A stretch of DNA of 64,000 bases, taken from positions 1 to 64,000 of the forward strand of contig CAKOJC010000001.1 in assembly GCA_934088535.1 (NCBI GenBank), given 5' to 3'. The DNA is from an uncultured Bacilli bacterium. GTDB lineage: Bacteria; Bacillota_I; Bacilli_A; RF39; UBA660. This document shows, piece after piece, positions 25,182 to 33,187 of the stretch (the first letter of the stretch is position 1; each line of letters starts with the position of its first letter). Both the position numbers and the translations under genes were made by a program. The notes under the pieces were generated by a model, which worked only from the letters and a program-made list of their open reading frames with translations, had not been told where the DNA came from and searched no databases.

Positions 25182-26972
25182 TTAAATAGTGTTAATTAAT
25201 TTCTTTTTTGGCACTAATATTAAAATATCTTTAATAACATTTTTCTCAGTATATGGACAACTGACAATACCATCTATATATAAATGTTCTTGTGATTTAG
25301 TAATAAATTCTTCTAAAAATTTATTAGAATATTCTTTGTGTTTCATTTTCTTAATTGATAAAATATCATAATTCGATTCCATATTTTTTAACTGAATTTC
25401 GTCAATTTCTTTATGAAATTTAATTCCAATATTATTGTCATTCATAATAGTATTAAGATATTTTAAGTATTCTTTACTGCTTTTAGTTATAAATTCATCT
25501 GTGAATTTTATATCTTTAATTTCAATATTGTAGTTTTTATCACGTTTAATTTCTATCATAGATATAAGTCTATGAATCATATCTCTTTTAGCTTCTCTTG
25601 ATAACAAATCATAAAGAAAAGCAAATCCAATATTTTTAATATTAGTAAAAAATAAAGTGTTATTTTTCTCAGTACAATCTAATTTTTTAACAAGTTCTAT
25701 TGTATATTCTTTAGAATTATTATCTGGATCAAGTCTTACTTTCTTTTGATTTAGTTTATCAATTTCCTTTTTGATAACATCATTTTTATGATTAATTGTT
25801 TCGACATCTAAATTAGAACTTAAATATAAATCTACTAATCTTTTTTCCTGTAATTTTAATTTTTCGATTGCTTTTTCTATATCTTTTACATCATCACTTT
25901 TGGTAGAATTACAAGTTATAATTTCATTATCCATAGAAAGCATAAATAGTGTTAATTCTTCCAATACTTGCTTTAATTTTGTTTCTATTTTTTCAGTATT
26001 ATAATGAAGTCCAAATCCACTACAATTATGGTTTTTACATCTTAAATGGTAATAAATTTTTTGCTTTCCGTTAGGATATTTAAAAGATTCTGATGATGAC
26101 ATTATCTCACCACAAATAGGGCATTTTACTAAACCAGAAAACAAATGAATATATTCTCCATAGTTAGAATGTTTGTTTTTTACTAAAACATTTCTAGTAG
26201 CATTCCATGTTACTTCATCAATAATTGGTTCACAATAATTTTCAACTCTTAAAATATCTTGTGGCTTTCTTTTATATTTTCCATATTCAAAAATACCAAT
26301 ATAAATAGAATTAGTAAGTATTTTATAAACTCTATCCGCTTTCCATTTTCCTTGCTTTAAATAGGCATTATTATCTTTCATAATATTAGCAATACCTCTT
26401 GTAGAATTACCTTGTTTGCATAATTCGAATATTTCTTTTACAACTTCAGCCTCAATAGGTTCTACTTCTAAATGACCAGTTTCTTTATTTCTAATATAGC
26501 CATAAGGTGCTTTGCTAGGGTGAATACGTTCTAATGCCATTTCTTCCATAGCACGTTTAGTTCTTGCTCCAATTTCTTTTCTTTCTCTTTGACCAAATAC
26601 TAAATTCATCCCAAAAATCATTTCACCATTAGCAGTAGATACATCATAAGGTTCGAGTATTAGTTCTATTTTTACATCATGTTCCTCACAATAATTAAGT
26701 AGCCAAAAACCGTCATAATTATTACGAGTAAGTCTATCAACTTTAATTGCAACTAATTTATCAATCTTTTTAGATTTAATATCTTTTAGTAATCTTTGCA
26801 TTTCGGGTCTCATCAAATCTTTTCCAGAATGTCCAGCATCATTATAAACATCAACAATATCATATTCATTCTTTTCACAATATTCTTTAATCATTCTAAG
26901 TTGTGAATCAATAGAATAACCATTATCTCTTTGGTCGTCAGTAGATACTCTTACATAAATACCACATCTCAT
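25182..26972 (-). CDS. large serine recombinase (TnpX-like)
   Basis: 596 residues. The N-terminal resolvase domain has the catalytic Ser10 in YVRVSTDDQ and the partner Arg cluster KVDRLTRNN. The recombinase domain includes PYGYIRN and IYIGIFEYG; a zinc ribbon follows (CPICGE ... CKNHNC), and a coiled coil with a long C-terminal tail. Length suits a TnpX/phiC31-type enzyme; 707 residues in Tn4451 TnpX. It integrates and excises DNA between short att sites without other factors. RBS AGGAGG. It appears intact. Confidence 0.92.
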   Translation of the reverse strand: MRCGIYVRVSTDDQRDNGYSIDSQLRMIKEYCEKNEYDIVDVYNDAGHSGKDLMRPEMQRLLKDIKSKKIDKLVAIKVDRLTRNNYDGFWLLNYCEEHDVKIELILEPYDVSTANGEMIFGMNLVFGQRERKEIGARTKRAMEEMALERIHPSKAPYGYIRNKETGHLEVEPIEAEVVKEIFELCKQGNSTRGIANIMKDNNAYLKQGKWKADRVYKILTNSIYIGIFEYGKYKRKPQDILRVENYCEPIIDEVTWNATRNVLVKNKHSNYGEYIHLFSGLVKCPICGEIMSSSESFKYPNGKQKIYYHLRCKNHNCSGFGLHYNTEKIETKLKQVLEELTLFMLSMDNEIITCNSTKSDDVKDIEKAIEKLKLQEKRLVDLYLSSNLDVETINHKNDVIKKEIDKLNQKKVRLDPDNNSKEYTIELVKKLDCTEKNNTLFFTNIKNIGFAFLYDLLSREAKRDMIHRLISMIEIKRDKNYNIEIKDIKFTDEFITKSSKEYLKYLNTIMNDNNIGIKFHKEIDEIQLKNMESNYDILSIKKMKHKEYSNKFLEEFITKSQEHLYIDGIVSCPYTEKNVIKDILILVPKKKLINTI

Positions 26973-27020
26973 AGTTTTCCTCCTTTCACTAAATTTCGAG
27001 AAATATTAAAATACCTCTCA

Positions 27021-27033
27021 TATGTTTCCTCAC
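27021..27033 (+). repeat. 13-bp direct repeat, copy 1 (upstream of recombinase)
   Basis: TATGTTTCCTCAC; the second copy is at 27138-27150, 117 bp away, both preceded by CTC. They lie in the 204-bp region ahead of the recombinase gene, a typical position for att or regulator sites. Confidence 0.6.
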
Positions 27034-27137
27034 TCAAACGCCAAATATCAGACACTAAATTGAAAATTTTTAATATTTTTTATTAATTTTCTCAATTAGA
27101 GTGAGTTTTACGAAGTTAAATTTAATATATTTCTCTA

Positions 27138-27150
27138 TATGTTTCCTCAC
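27138..27150 (+). repeat. 13-bp direct repeat, copy 2
   Basis: Identical to 27021-27033; 27 bp from the 3' end of the 92-aa ORF. Confidence 0.6.
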
Positions 27151-27176
27151 AAATAAGCAAAATGTATAGTCTAAAA

Positions 27177-27455
27177 TTAAAATTTTTTCAAAAATTGTGT
27201 AATTTCTTTAATATTGTACTTTTGATTATGTTCTTTAATATAAAAAGGCTTATTTGATATTTCATTAACTTTGTATTCAAATATTGTAAGAGTAGTAGGA
27301 TATGTAATTTTGTATTCAGTAGGTATTATTACTTGTAGATTGGTGTGCAAGATAGTTTTAATTTGTCCTAATATAACCTTATATTTAAAGTCTTTTAAGA
27401 TGTTGGTTAAATCTTTATTAGGTTTTAGTTTTTCAATTACTTTAAATTCAAGCAT
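27177..27455 (-). CDS. hypothetical small protein upstream of the recombinase
   Basis: 92 residues, soluble, basic, no known family. A very good RBS (AAAGGAGGA) lies 9 nt before ATG 27455, and the right copy of the 16-bp inverted repeat overlaps the region just upstream of that RBS. Its position suggests an element-encoded regulator or accessory factor, but no DNA-binding motif is evident. Confidence 0.55.
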   Translation of the reverse strand: MLEFKVIEKLKPNKDLTNILKDFKYKVILGQIKTILHTNLQVIIPTEYKITYPTTLTIFEYKVNEISNKPFYIKEHNQKYNIKEITQFLKKF

Positions 27456-27469
27456 GAAAAAAGTCCTCC

Positions 27470-27485
27470 TTTCTAGAAAGAGAAC
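27470..27485 (-). repeat. 16-bp inverted repeat, right copy
   Basis: TTTCTAGAAAGAGAAC, the reverse complement of 21198-21213. Confidence 0.6.
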
Positions 27486-27502
27486 TTTTAAAGTTTTATA
27501 TA

Positions 27503-27538
27503 AAAATAAAAACTTACGAACTTTTAAGTTCGTAAGTT
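27503..27538 (-). terminator. terminator of tRNA-Gly
   Basis: 13-bp stem AACTTACGAACTT/AAGTTCGTAAGTT followed on the minus strand by a T-rich stretch, 10 nt after the tRNA 3' end. Confidence 0.85.
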
Positions 27539-27547
27539 GATTTCAAA

Positions 27548-27622
27548 TGGAGCAAGTAACCGGAATCGAACCGGCATCTTAGCCTTGGCAAGGCCACATT
27601 CTAACCGTTGAACTATACCTGC
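27548..27622 (-). tRNA. tRNA-Gly (GCC)
   Basis: On the minus strand: acceptor GCAGGTA/TACTTGC, D arm with AGTTCAACGGTTAGA, anticodon stem-loop CCTTGCCAAGG giving anticodon GCC, T arm with GGTTCGATTCC, and an encoded CCA. 75 nt including CCA. It marks the boundary between accessory and core sequence. Confidence 0.95.
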
Positions 27623-27686
27623 GTTTGCAAATAATATTTTAGCAATAAAATGTATATTTTGCAAGTCCTTTATTAAAAAAAGTAGA

Positions 27687-28754
27687 TTAATCTTCAAAAT
27701 CCACTTTTATATTCTTTATAAAATCATAATATATATTATTCTTGTCACCAGCAAATTGATACTTTAGCTTAGTAATTAAATATGGAATATTATAAATCTT
27801 AAATCTTTCTATGTTTTTTTGTTTACACACTTTCTCTATTACTTTTACAATAAAATCTTTATTTAATTTAGGCGGTAATCCTTTATTATATTTCTTTATC
27901 ATTCTTTTTAGTGTCACTTTATCAAATAGTCTATCGTAGTAAGTTTCATCTTTATATTTAAAATAATATTTATTTCCATCTAAGTTATCTAAGTATTTTA
28001 GTGTATCAAAGTAACCTAAATTCATTCTATAGAGTGATACTTCAGGAGTAAATACTAATATTGATCCTAAGTCTTCTCTTGGAGTTATAATATGTACTTT
28101 TACATTCTTTCTTGGTTTATATTTAAGTTTTCTATTATCCCATGCTCTTACTGCATATACTTCTTCATATCCTTCATCTAAAAGCATGTCTATTGGACAA
28201 TTCATATGTACTCCACCGTCTAGATAGTACTTATCATCAATTATTCTTTCAAACTTAAAGCCTGGTAAATATGCACTAGCTAAAACATAATCCACAAATT
28301 TTCCTTTAGGTATATCTTTCTTAAATATTTCTATTGGTTTTAGATCACTTATACTAAATGTTACAAGTCCAAAGTTAATTTTACTTTTATAGAATTTATC
28401 TTCTTTTAGGTTCTTTGAAAGAAGTTTTCTTATATTAGTTGTATCTACCCCAATATTCTTTATTATCTTTTCTATGTCTTCTTTATTTTCTTTTATTTCT
28501 TTTAAATCAAATTTATGATTTGAAATATCATTTAAGAATTTTCCATCTAATCCAAACAATTCTTTACTATCAGTTGTTTCCCATAATTTATACATGCCAT
28601 CTACGTTATTGCATGCATAGAATGCTGCTTTTATTGCTCCTATTGAGGTACCTGCTACTGCGTCAAAAAATATTTTCTTTTTAGATAGTGCTTTTATTGC
28701 TCCTGCTTCATATGCGCCTCTAGCTCCACCACCTTCTAAAGCTAATGCTTTCAT
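27687..28754 (-). CDS. patatin-like phospholipase
   Basis: 355 residues. Oxyanion block GGGARGAYEAGA at the N-terminus, nucleophile elbow GTSIG near residue 36, and the catalytic Asp in LDGGVHMN (~residue 178): the Ser-Asp dyad of patatins. It would hydrolyse acyl esters of phospholipids in the cytoplasm or at the membrane; no signal peptide. RBS AAGGAG. Its ATG overlaps the TGA of the PAP2 gene (ATGA), so the two lipid enzymes are translated together. Confidence 0.9.
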   Translation of the reverse strand: MKALALEGGGARGAYEAGAIKALSKKKIFFDAVAGTSIGAIKAAFYACNNVDGMYKLWETTDSKELFGLDGKFLNDISNHKFDLKEIKENKEDIEKIIKNIGVDTTNIRKLLSKNLKEDKFYKSKINFGLVTFSISDLKPIEIFKKDIPKGKFVDYVLASAYLPGFKFERIIDDKYYLDGGVHMNCPIDMLLDEGYEEVYAVRAWDNRKLKYKPRKNVKVHIITPREDLGSILVFTPEVSLYRMNLGYFDTLKYLDNLDGNKYYFKYKDETYYDRLFDKVTLKRMIKKYNKGLPPKLNKDFIVKVIEKVCKQKNIERFKIYNIPYLITKLKYQFAGDKNNIYYDFIKNIKVDFED

Positions 28755-29383
28755 ACTAACTTCTCCTTAAAATTCTTTTCTATTATATTTATACTACATA
28801 GTAAACATGGAATGCCTAGTATAAATCCTCCCATTACATCTGAGAAGAAATGAACTCCTAGACATACTCTTGAAAATGCTACTATGCAAATTAATAAGCT
28901 AAATAATAATCCAAATATTAATCTTACTACTGTGTTTGATTTTTCTGTCATTAGATAAAATAATGTCATATAGAATACTAGCGACGTTAAAGTATGACCA
29001 CTTGGAAAACTGAAACTACTAGGTATTTTTATTAATGCTTCTAGTGGTCTTGGTCTTTGAACTAAATTCTTTGTAATGAATACTACTATGCCAGAAAATA
29101 AATAACTTCCTGATATTAAATAAAAGTACCATTTATTCTTTAAAAATAGGAATATACACACGATTATTATAATTGGTATGTACCAATCACCAAAATTTGT
29201 AATAAAACTCATTGCTGCTGTTAATCTCTTGTCATTTATATTACCAAAAAATTCAATTACTTGATAGTCAAAATTTACAATATTTTTGTAAACATTACTA
29301 TTTTTAATCACAATAAAAGATACTATCAATAAGATAATAATTAACATATATATCCAATTTTCTTTTAGTATCTTTTTTATCAT
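28751..29383 (-). CDS. PAP2-family membrane phosphatase
   Basis: 210 residues with about five TM helices. The three PAP2 motifs are present: K-x6-RPRP (KNLVQRPRP), PSGH and SR-x5-H-x3-D (SRVCLGVHFFSD). It would dephosphorylate a lipid such as undecaprenyl-pyrophosphate or phosphatidate at the outer membrane face. No RBS: an extended -10 (29398-29390) sits 6 nt before ATG 29383, predicting a leaderless mRNA. It forms an operon with the patatin gene. Confidence 0.9.
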   Translation of the reverse strand: MIKKILKENWIYMLIIILLIVSFIVIKNSNVYKNIVNFDYQVIEFFGNINDKRLTAAMSFITNFGDWYIPIIIIVCIFLFLKNKWYFYLISGSYLFSGIVVFITKNLVQRPRPLEALIKIPSSFSFPSGHTLTSLVFYMTLFYLMTEKSNTVVRLIFGLLFSLLICIVAFSRVCLGVHFFSDVMGGFILGIPCLLCSINIIEKNFKEKLV

Positions 29384-29389
29384 AATATT

Positions 29390-29398
29390 ATTATAACA
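29390..29398 (-). promoter_or_regulatory. extended -10, leaderless PAP2 gene
   Basis: TGTTATAAT on the minus strand with 6 nt to the ATG. Transcription should begin at or within a base of the start codon. Confidence 0.5.
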
Positions 29399-29424
29399 TA
29401 GTTTTTAATTATTTAATCATTAGT

Positions 29425-30051
29425 TTATTTTGTACCGTAAACTCTGTCTCCTGCATCTCCAAGTCCTGGTAAAATATATTTATTTTCATTTAGATATCTA
29501 TCTACACAAGAAGTATATATTTGGACATCTTTATGTGCTTTTTTTAGTGCTTTAATCCCTTCTGGTGATGAAATAATACATAAGAATTTTATTTTCTTAA
29601 CGCCATCTTTTTTAAGTCTATCTATTGTCGCGATAGCACTTCCTCCGGTTGCCAGCATTGGATCTAGAACGAATACTTCTCTATTTTCTATACCTTTTGG
29701 CATTTTATAATAGTATTCTACTGGCTCAAAAGTTTTTTCATTTCTATAAAGACCAATATGACCTATTTTAGCATTTGGTATTACTGTTAATATACCATCT
29801 ACCATACTCATTCCAGCTCTTAATATTGGTACGAATGCATAATTGTCTTCGTTTAATTTATAAGTTTTATATTTTTCAAGAGGAGTTTTTATTTCACATT
29901 CTTCAAGTTTTGCATCTTTTGTTGCTTCATAACAAAGTAATACAGATATTTCACTTATTATTTCTCTAAATTCTTTAGTACCTGTTTTCTCATTTCTAAG
30001 TATTGATAATTTGTGAGTAACTAGTGGATGATTTAATACTATTTCTTTCAT
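29425..30051 (-). CDS. upp: uracil phosphoribosyltransferase
   Basis: 208 residues, the normal length. Landmarks: RAGMSMVDG, FVLDPMLATGGSA (PRPP-binding loop) and the uracil-binding C-terminus ILPGLGDAGDR. It converts uracil and PRPP to UMP in the salvage pathway. Its ATG overlaps the permease TGA (ATGA), so uptake and conversion of uracil are co-translated. Controlled by the leader upstream of the permease gene. Confidence 0.97.
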   Translation of the reverse strand: MKEIVLNHPLVTHKLSILRNEKTGTKEFREIISEISVLLCYEATKDAKLEECEIKTPLEKYKTYKLNEDNYAFVPILRAGMSMVDGILTVIPNAKIGHIGLYRNEKTFEPVEYYYKMPKGIENREVFVLDPMLATGGSAIATIDRLKKDGVKKIKFLCIISSPEGIKALKKAHKDVQIYTSCVDRYLNENKYILPGLGDAGDRVYGTK

Positions 30052-31331
30052 TCTTTTTCCTCCTTAATTAATAAGTTTAGAAGTATACCTATGATTGCTG
30101 CTAAGCTCATTCCTGATATTGAAAGATTTATATTTTTAGTTACTACTGATATAGCGGCTCCACCAAGTCCTAGAACTAACATTGAAGAAGCTACGATTAC
30201 ATTTTTCGTATTTCCGAAGTCAACTTTATTTTGAATTAATATTTTAAGTCCATTTACTGATATAAATCCATAAAGTAAGATTGATACTCCGCCTAATACT
30301 GGTGTAGGAATTGATGAGATAATTGCTGTTAGTTGTCCTAAGAATCCAAATATTATTGCTATTATTGCTGCTAGGCCTATTACCCAGACTGAAGCCACTT
30401 TAGTCATACCTACTACTGATGTATTTTCTCCATATGTTGTATTTGCTGGTCCACCGATAAGTCCAGCTGCAAATGTTGCAATTCCGTCCCCCATAAGTGT
30501 GTTATCTAGTCCTGGGTCTTCTATTAAATCTTTATCTATTATTTCACTTAGTACTTTGTGATCTCCTATATGTTCTGATATAGTTACTAGTGCGATTGGT
30601 ACTATTGTAAGTAATGCTCCGAAGTTTAATTTATAGTGTACAAATGGTAAATAAAAGTCTGGTTTTGCTATTATTTTGGCACTTACTATTCCTGAATAGT
30701 CTACCATGCCTAATATCATTGATGCTATGTAACCTGCTACCATACCCATTAAGAATGGTATTACTTTTAAAAATCCTTTTCCTCTTACTGCAAGAATTCC
30801 TGTTGTTAAGAATGCAACTAGTGCTACTACTATATTTTTCCATGGGACTGTTTCCATATTAAGTCCTATTTCTTCTACTGCTGTTGGTGCTAGTGATAAA
30901 CCTATAATCATTATCATAGGTCCTACTACTATAGGTGGTAATAATTTTTTAATCCATTTTTTACCTACTAGTTTGATTATTAATGCTACTAGTACATATA
31001 CTAGTCCTACTGCCATTATAGCTGTAAATACGCTTGCTTTTCCGCTTTTAGCAAATCCTACTATCATTGGTGTTATGAATGCAAATGAACTTCCTAAATA
31101 TACTGGACTTTTTCCTCTAGTACAAATAATATAGATAAGTGTTCCTATGCCTGAAGATATAAGTGCTACCGGTATAGATAATACCTCTGTTCCTGAAGCA
31201 GTATTCACTAATATTGGTACTAATATTGTTGCTCCAAACATCGCAAATACATGTTGTAAAGATAATAATATCCACTTTAATACTGGTGGTTTTTCATTAA
31301 CATCGAGTAACATTTTATTGTTCTTTTTCAT
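30048..31331 (-). CDS. uraA: uracil permease (NCS2 family)
   Basis: 427 residues with 12-14 hydrophobic segments. NCS2 features include QHVFAMFGATILVP at the start, the substrate-site Glu in TISEHIGD, and GGPANTTYGEN. It is a proton-linked uracil importer. RBS GGAGG at 31340-31336. A 160-nt leader with a predicted attenuator precedes it, so expression likely responds to pyrimidine supply. Also called pyrP in other Bacillota. Confidence 0.95.
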   Translation of the reverse strand: MKKNNKMLLDVNEKPPVLKWILLSLQHVFAMFGATILVPILVNTASGTEVLSIPVALISSGIGTLIYIICTRGKSPVYLGSSFAFITPMIVGFAKSGKASVFTAIMAVGLVYVLVALIIKLVGKKWIKKLLPPIVVGPMIMIIGLSLAPTAVEEIGLNMETVPWKNIVVALVAFLTTGILAVRGKGFLKVIPFLMGMVAGYIASMILGMVDYSGIVSAKIIAKPDFYLPFVHYKLNFGALLTIVPIALVTISEHIGDHKVLSEIIDKDLIEDPGLDNTLMGDGIATFAAGLIGGPANTTYGENTSVVGMTKVASVWVIGLAAIIAIIFGFLGQLTAIISSIPTPVLGGVSILLYGFISVNGLKILIQNKVDFGNTKNVIVASSMLVLGLGGAAISVVTKNINLSISGMSLAAIIGILLNLLIKEEKE

Positions 31332-31362
31332 AAATCCTCCTCATTAAACAATAAATTATGGC

Positions 31363-31391
31363 AAAAAAAATCTCATCAATAAATGATGAGA
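31363..31391 (-). terminator. attenuator terminator in the uraA-upp leader
   Basis: 8-bp stem TCTCATCA/TGATGAGA, 5-nt loop, then eight U's. It lies 32 nt upstream of the uraA start and begins 4 nt after the leader-peptide stop codon. Confidence 0.8.
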
Positions 31392-31394
31392 AAT

Positions 31395-31475
31395 TTAAAA
31401 GAAATTAAAATCGATAGTGCTGCATAAACACTTTTTATAAACATAGTTAGGATGTTTTGACTTTAATTTCATCAT
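31395..31475 (-). CDS. 26-residue leader peptide of uraA-upp
   Basis: ATG 31475 (a second ATG follows at once) opens 26 codons ending at TAA 31397-31395; the peptide ends in TIDFNFF. GAGG lies at the predicted 5' end of the RNA, about 10 nt upstream. The final codons are U-rich (GAUUUUAAUUUCUUUUAA). Position and U-richness match the pyrL leader of E. coli pyrBI, where coupled translation prevents termination when UTP is low. Expression is inferred, not proven. Confidence 0.55.
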   Translation of the reverse strand: MMKLKSKHPNYVYKKCLCSTIDFNFF

Positions 31476-31496
31476 ATGTTTTTTTACCTCGTAAAA

Positions 31497-31525
31497 ATAT
31501 TAACATATATATTTTATTAATGCAA
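31497..31525 (-). promoter_or_regulatory. promoter of uraA-upp
   Basis: -35 TTGCAT (31525-31520), 17-nt spacer, extended -10 TGtTAATAT (31505-31497). Predicted start near 31490, at the G of the leader RBS. Confidence 0.65.
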
Positions 31526-31535
31526 CTACTTTTTA

Positions 31536-32105
31536 CTATTTTAATAATCTTTTTGGAGTCCATGTACTAACTAATACATTATCACCACTTTGTACTCGTC
31601 TTCCAAGTTCATCTATTACTTCCATACCTATTGTATCTTTGTAAGCTTCATAATCTAGTATTATTTTTTTCTTTTCTCTTAATAATTCAAGCATTTTAGA
31701 TACGTTGGTTCTATCTTTTTCAGTTAGAAATCTATGACCATATTCTATATAATCTCCATCAGTTGATAAAGATACAGGAGTAGCTACTTTCATATCAATT
31801 CCTTCTGGCTTTAGCATTTCTTTTATGTTAAGAGCCATATCGTAATCAGATAAAGATACTATCATATTTGGAAATTTCTTTAAAAATTGTGTTAGATTAT
31901 AAATAGTATAATCATAGGTTGAAGTTTCATCATTAGTAGTTTCATATATTATTGGTTTTTTAGTATATATGTGTTTATCTACGCTTTCTTTATCAAATGA
32001 GAAACCATTACTTGTTATAAAATGTAATCCATCTATACTTCTATCACTTAATGATTTATCATTAGATCTAAAAGAACAAATATTAGTCTTTTTTATTACT
32101 TTCAT
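31536..32105 (-). CDS. hypothetical protein
   Basis: 189 residues from ATG 32105, preceded by GGAGTG (an upstream in-frame GTG at 32114 overlaps that RBS). Soluble, no recognised family. A beta-rich N-terminal half (IDGLHFITSNG, TYDYTIYNLTQF) is followed by helices. It lies just upstream of the uraA promoter, in the same direction. Confidence 0.6.
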   Translation of the reverse strand: MKVIKKTNICSFRSNDKSLSDRSIDGLHFITSNGFSFDKESVDKHIYTKKPIIYETTNDETSTYDYTIYNLTQFLKKFPNMIVSLSDYDMALNIKEMLKPEGIDMKVATPVSLSTDGDYIEYGHRFLTEKDRTNVSKMLELLREKKKIILDYEAYKDTIGMEVIDELGRRVQSGDNVLVSTWTPKRLLK

Positions 32106-32170
32106 TTTTATCACTCCATTTTCCCCTCTTTGCTGAGTGTATATTATACCTTATTTTGGTAAAAAAAGCA

Positions 32171-32195
32171 ATAAAAAAAGAGATATTATCTCTTT
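32171..32195 (-). terminator. intrinsic terminator
   Basis: 8-bp stem AAAGAGAT/ATCTCTTT with a short loop and seven T's on the minus strand, overlapping the end of the L,D-transpeptidase gene. Confidence 0.85.
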
Positions 32196-33121
32196 ATATA
32201 AACAGGTGTCCCTACTTCAATCATTGAGAATAGTTTTTCAGCAGCTGGTGTTGGAAGATTAACACATCCATGGCTTCCATTTGTCTTATATATTTCTCCT
32301 CCAAATGATTTTCTCCATCCAGCATCATGTAGACCATATGCTATACCATCATATGCCATCCAAAATTTTACTTTTGATCTATATGTTTTAGTTACTAACC
32401 ATTGATCTTTTGTTTTTCTAAGTATCTTAAAGTTACCTGTTTTAGTTGCTCCATTTTGGCCAGTTACCACATCAGTTGTAAGCACTGGTTTTTTCTTAAC
32501 ATAGTACACTAACTTTTGAGTAGATATTTTAACTTCTACATATGTATGTTCAAATTTATCAGTAACATTTACTTTTAATGTTTGTTCTGTTTTGTTACCA
32601 CTTGAATCTTCTACATTATAGATTATATTATAAGTACCTTTTTTAGTGATATCTACATTTGATGTTTTAGTTACTTTTGATGTAATATCTCCATCATAAT
32701 TATCTATTGCATTATATATTATCTCGTCGCATTTATCATTTACTGTACAATATATTTCTTTATCATCTAGTGTTAACTCTGGAGCTTTAGTATCTATTAT
32801 TTTAATTTTTCTAATAAGAGTTTTATTATAATTTTTATATTTTAAAGTATATTTAATTTCATATTCTCCTATTTTTGATTCATCAACATTACTTATAACT
32901 TTTACTTCATTTTTATAGTCTTTTCCATCTAATTTTATGGTATACCCTGGTTCGTTATATTCGTCACCATATTCTAAGGTCATATTACTTTCACCATTAA
33001 GATAAAAATTACTTTCTAAAGCATCTATTTTATTACGCTCAAAATAGCCAATAACAGATGCAGTTATTGTTAATATTAAAAAACTCATAGTTAGTAAAAT
33101 TTTAATTAAGTTATTTTTCAT
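32186..33121 (-). CDS. L,D-transpeptidase with Ig-like repeats
   Basis: 311 residues from ATG 33121, with AGGTGAG just upstream. N-terminal TM helix (~7-27), two cadherin/Ig-like bacterial repeats of the DUF5011 type (GDEYNEPGYT ... EYEIKYT; IDNYDGDITSKV ... YNIIYNVEDSSGN), then a YkuD catalytic domain with YGLHDAGW and NGSHGCVNLP holding the catalytic His and Cys. It cross-links peptidoglycan 3-3 or attaches proteins, acting outside the membrane. Confidence 0.92.
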   Translation of the reverse strand: MKNNLIKILLTMSFLILTITASVIGYFERNKIDALESNFYLNGESNMTLEYGDEYNEPGYTIKLDGKDYKNEVKVISNVDESKIGEYEIKYTLKYKNYNKTLIRKIKIIDTKAPELTLDDKEIYCTVNDKCDEIIYNAIDNYDGDITSKVTKTSNVDITKKGTYNIIYNVEDSSGNKTEQTLKVNVTDKFEHTYVEVKISTQKLVYYVKKKPVLTTDVVTGQNGATKTGNFKILRKTKDQWLVTKTYRSKVKFWMAYDGIAYGLHDAGWRKSFGGEIYKTNGSHGCVNLPTPAAEKLFSMIEVGTPVYIKR

Positions 33122-33161
33122 ACTCACCTATATTATAGATATATAATATCACATTTTTATT

Positions 33162-33187
33162 AAAAAAAGTAACAATTTATGTTACTT
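33162..33187 (-). terminator. intrinsic terminator
   Basis: 8-bp stem AAGTAACA/TGTTACTT with seven T's on the minus strand, at the end of the glycosylase gene. Confidence 0.85.

Larger units (their letters stand above)
24752..27485 (-). mobile_element. Tn4451-like tnpX/tnpV module
   Basis: A large serine recombinase, a downstream TnpV gene and an upstream small ORF, all on the minus strand, lie beside tRNA-Gly at the edge of the accessory region. tnpX-tnpV pairs define Tn4451-type mobilisable elements of Clostridia. No mobilisation or resistance genes are seen here, so it may be a minimal or decayed element, or the recombination end of a larger island reaching to ~14.5 or 21.2 kb. Limits given are from the terminator to the right inverted repeat and are approximate. 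Confidence 0.55.

Noticed and set aside
27470..27485. Right att site of the serine recombinase
   Set aside because: Its partner at 21198 is inverted, whereas serine recombinase att cores are direct repeats; kept only as an inverted repeat.
31363..31490. PyrR-binding attenuator
   Set aside because: No conserved PyrR loop/anti-terminator sequence found; the leader ORF geometry fits better.
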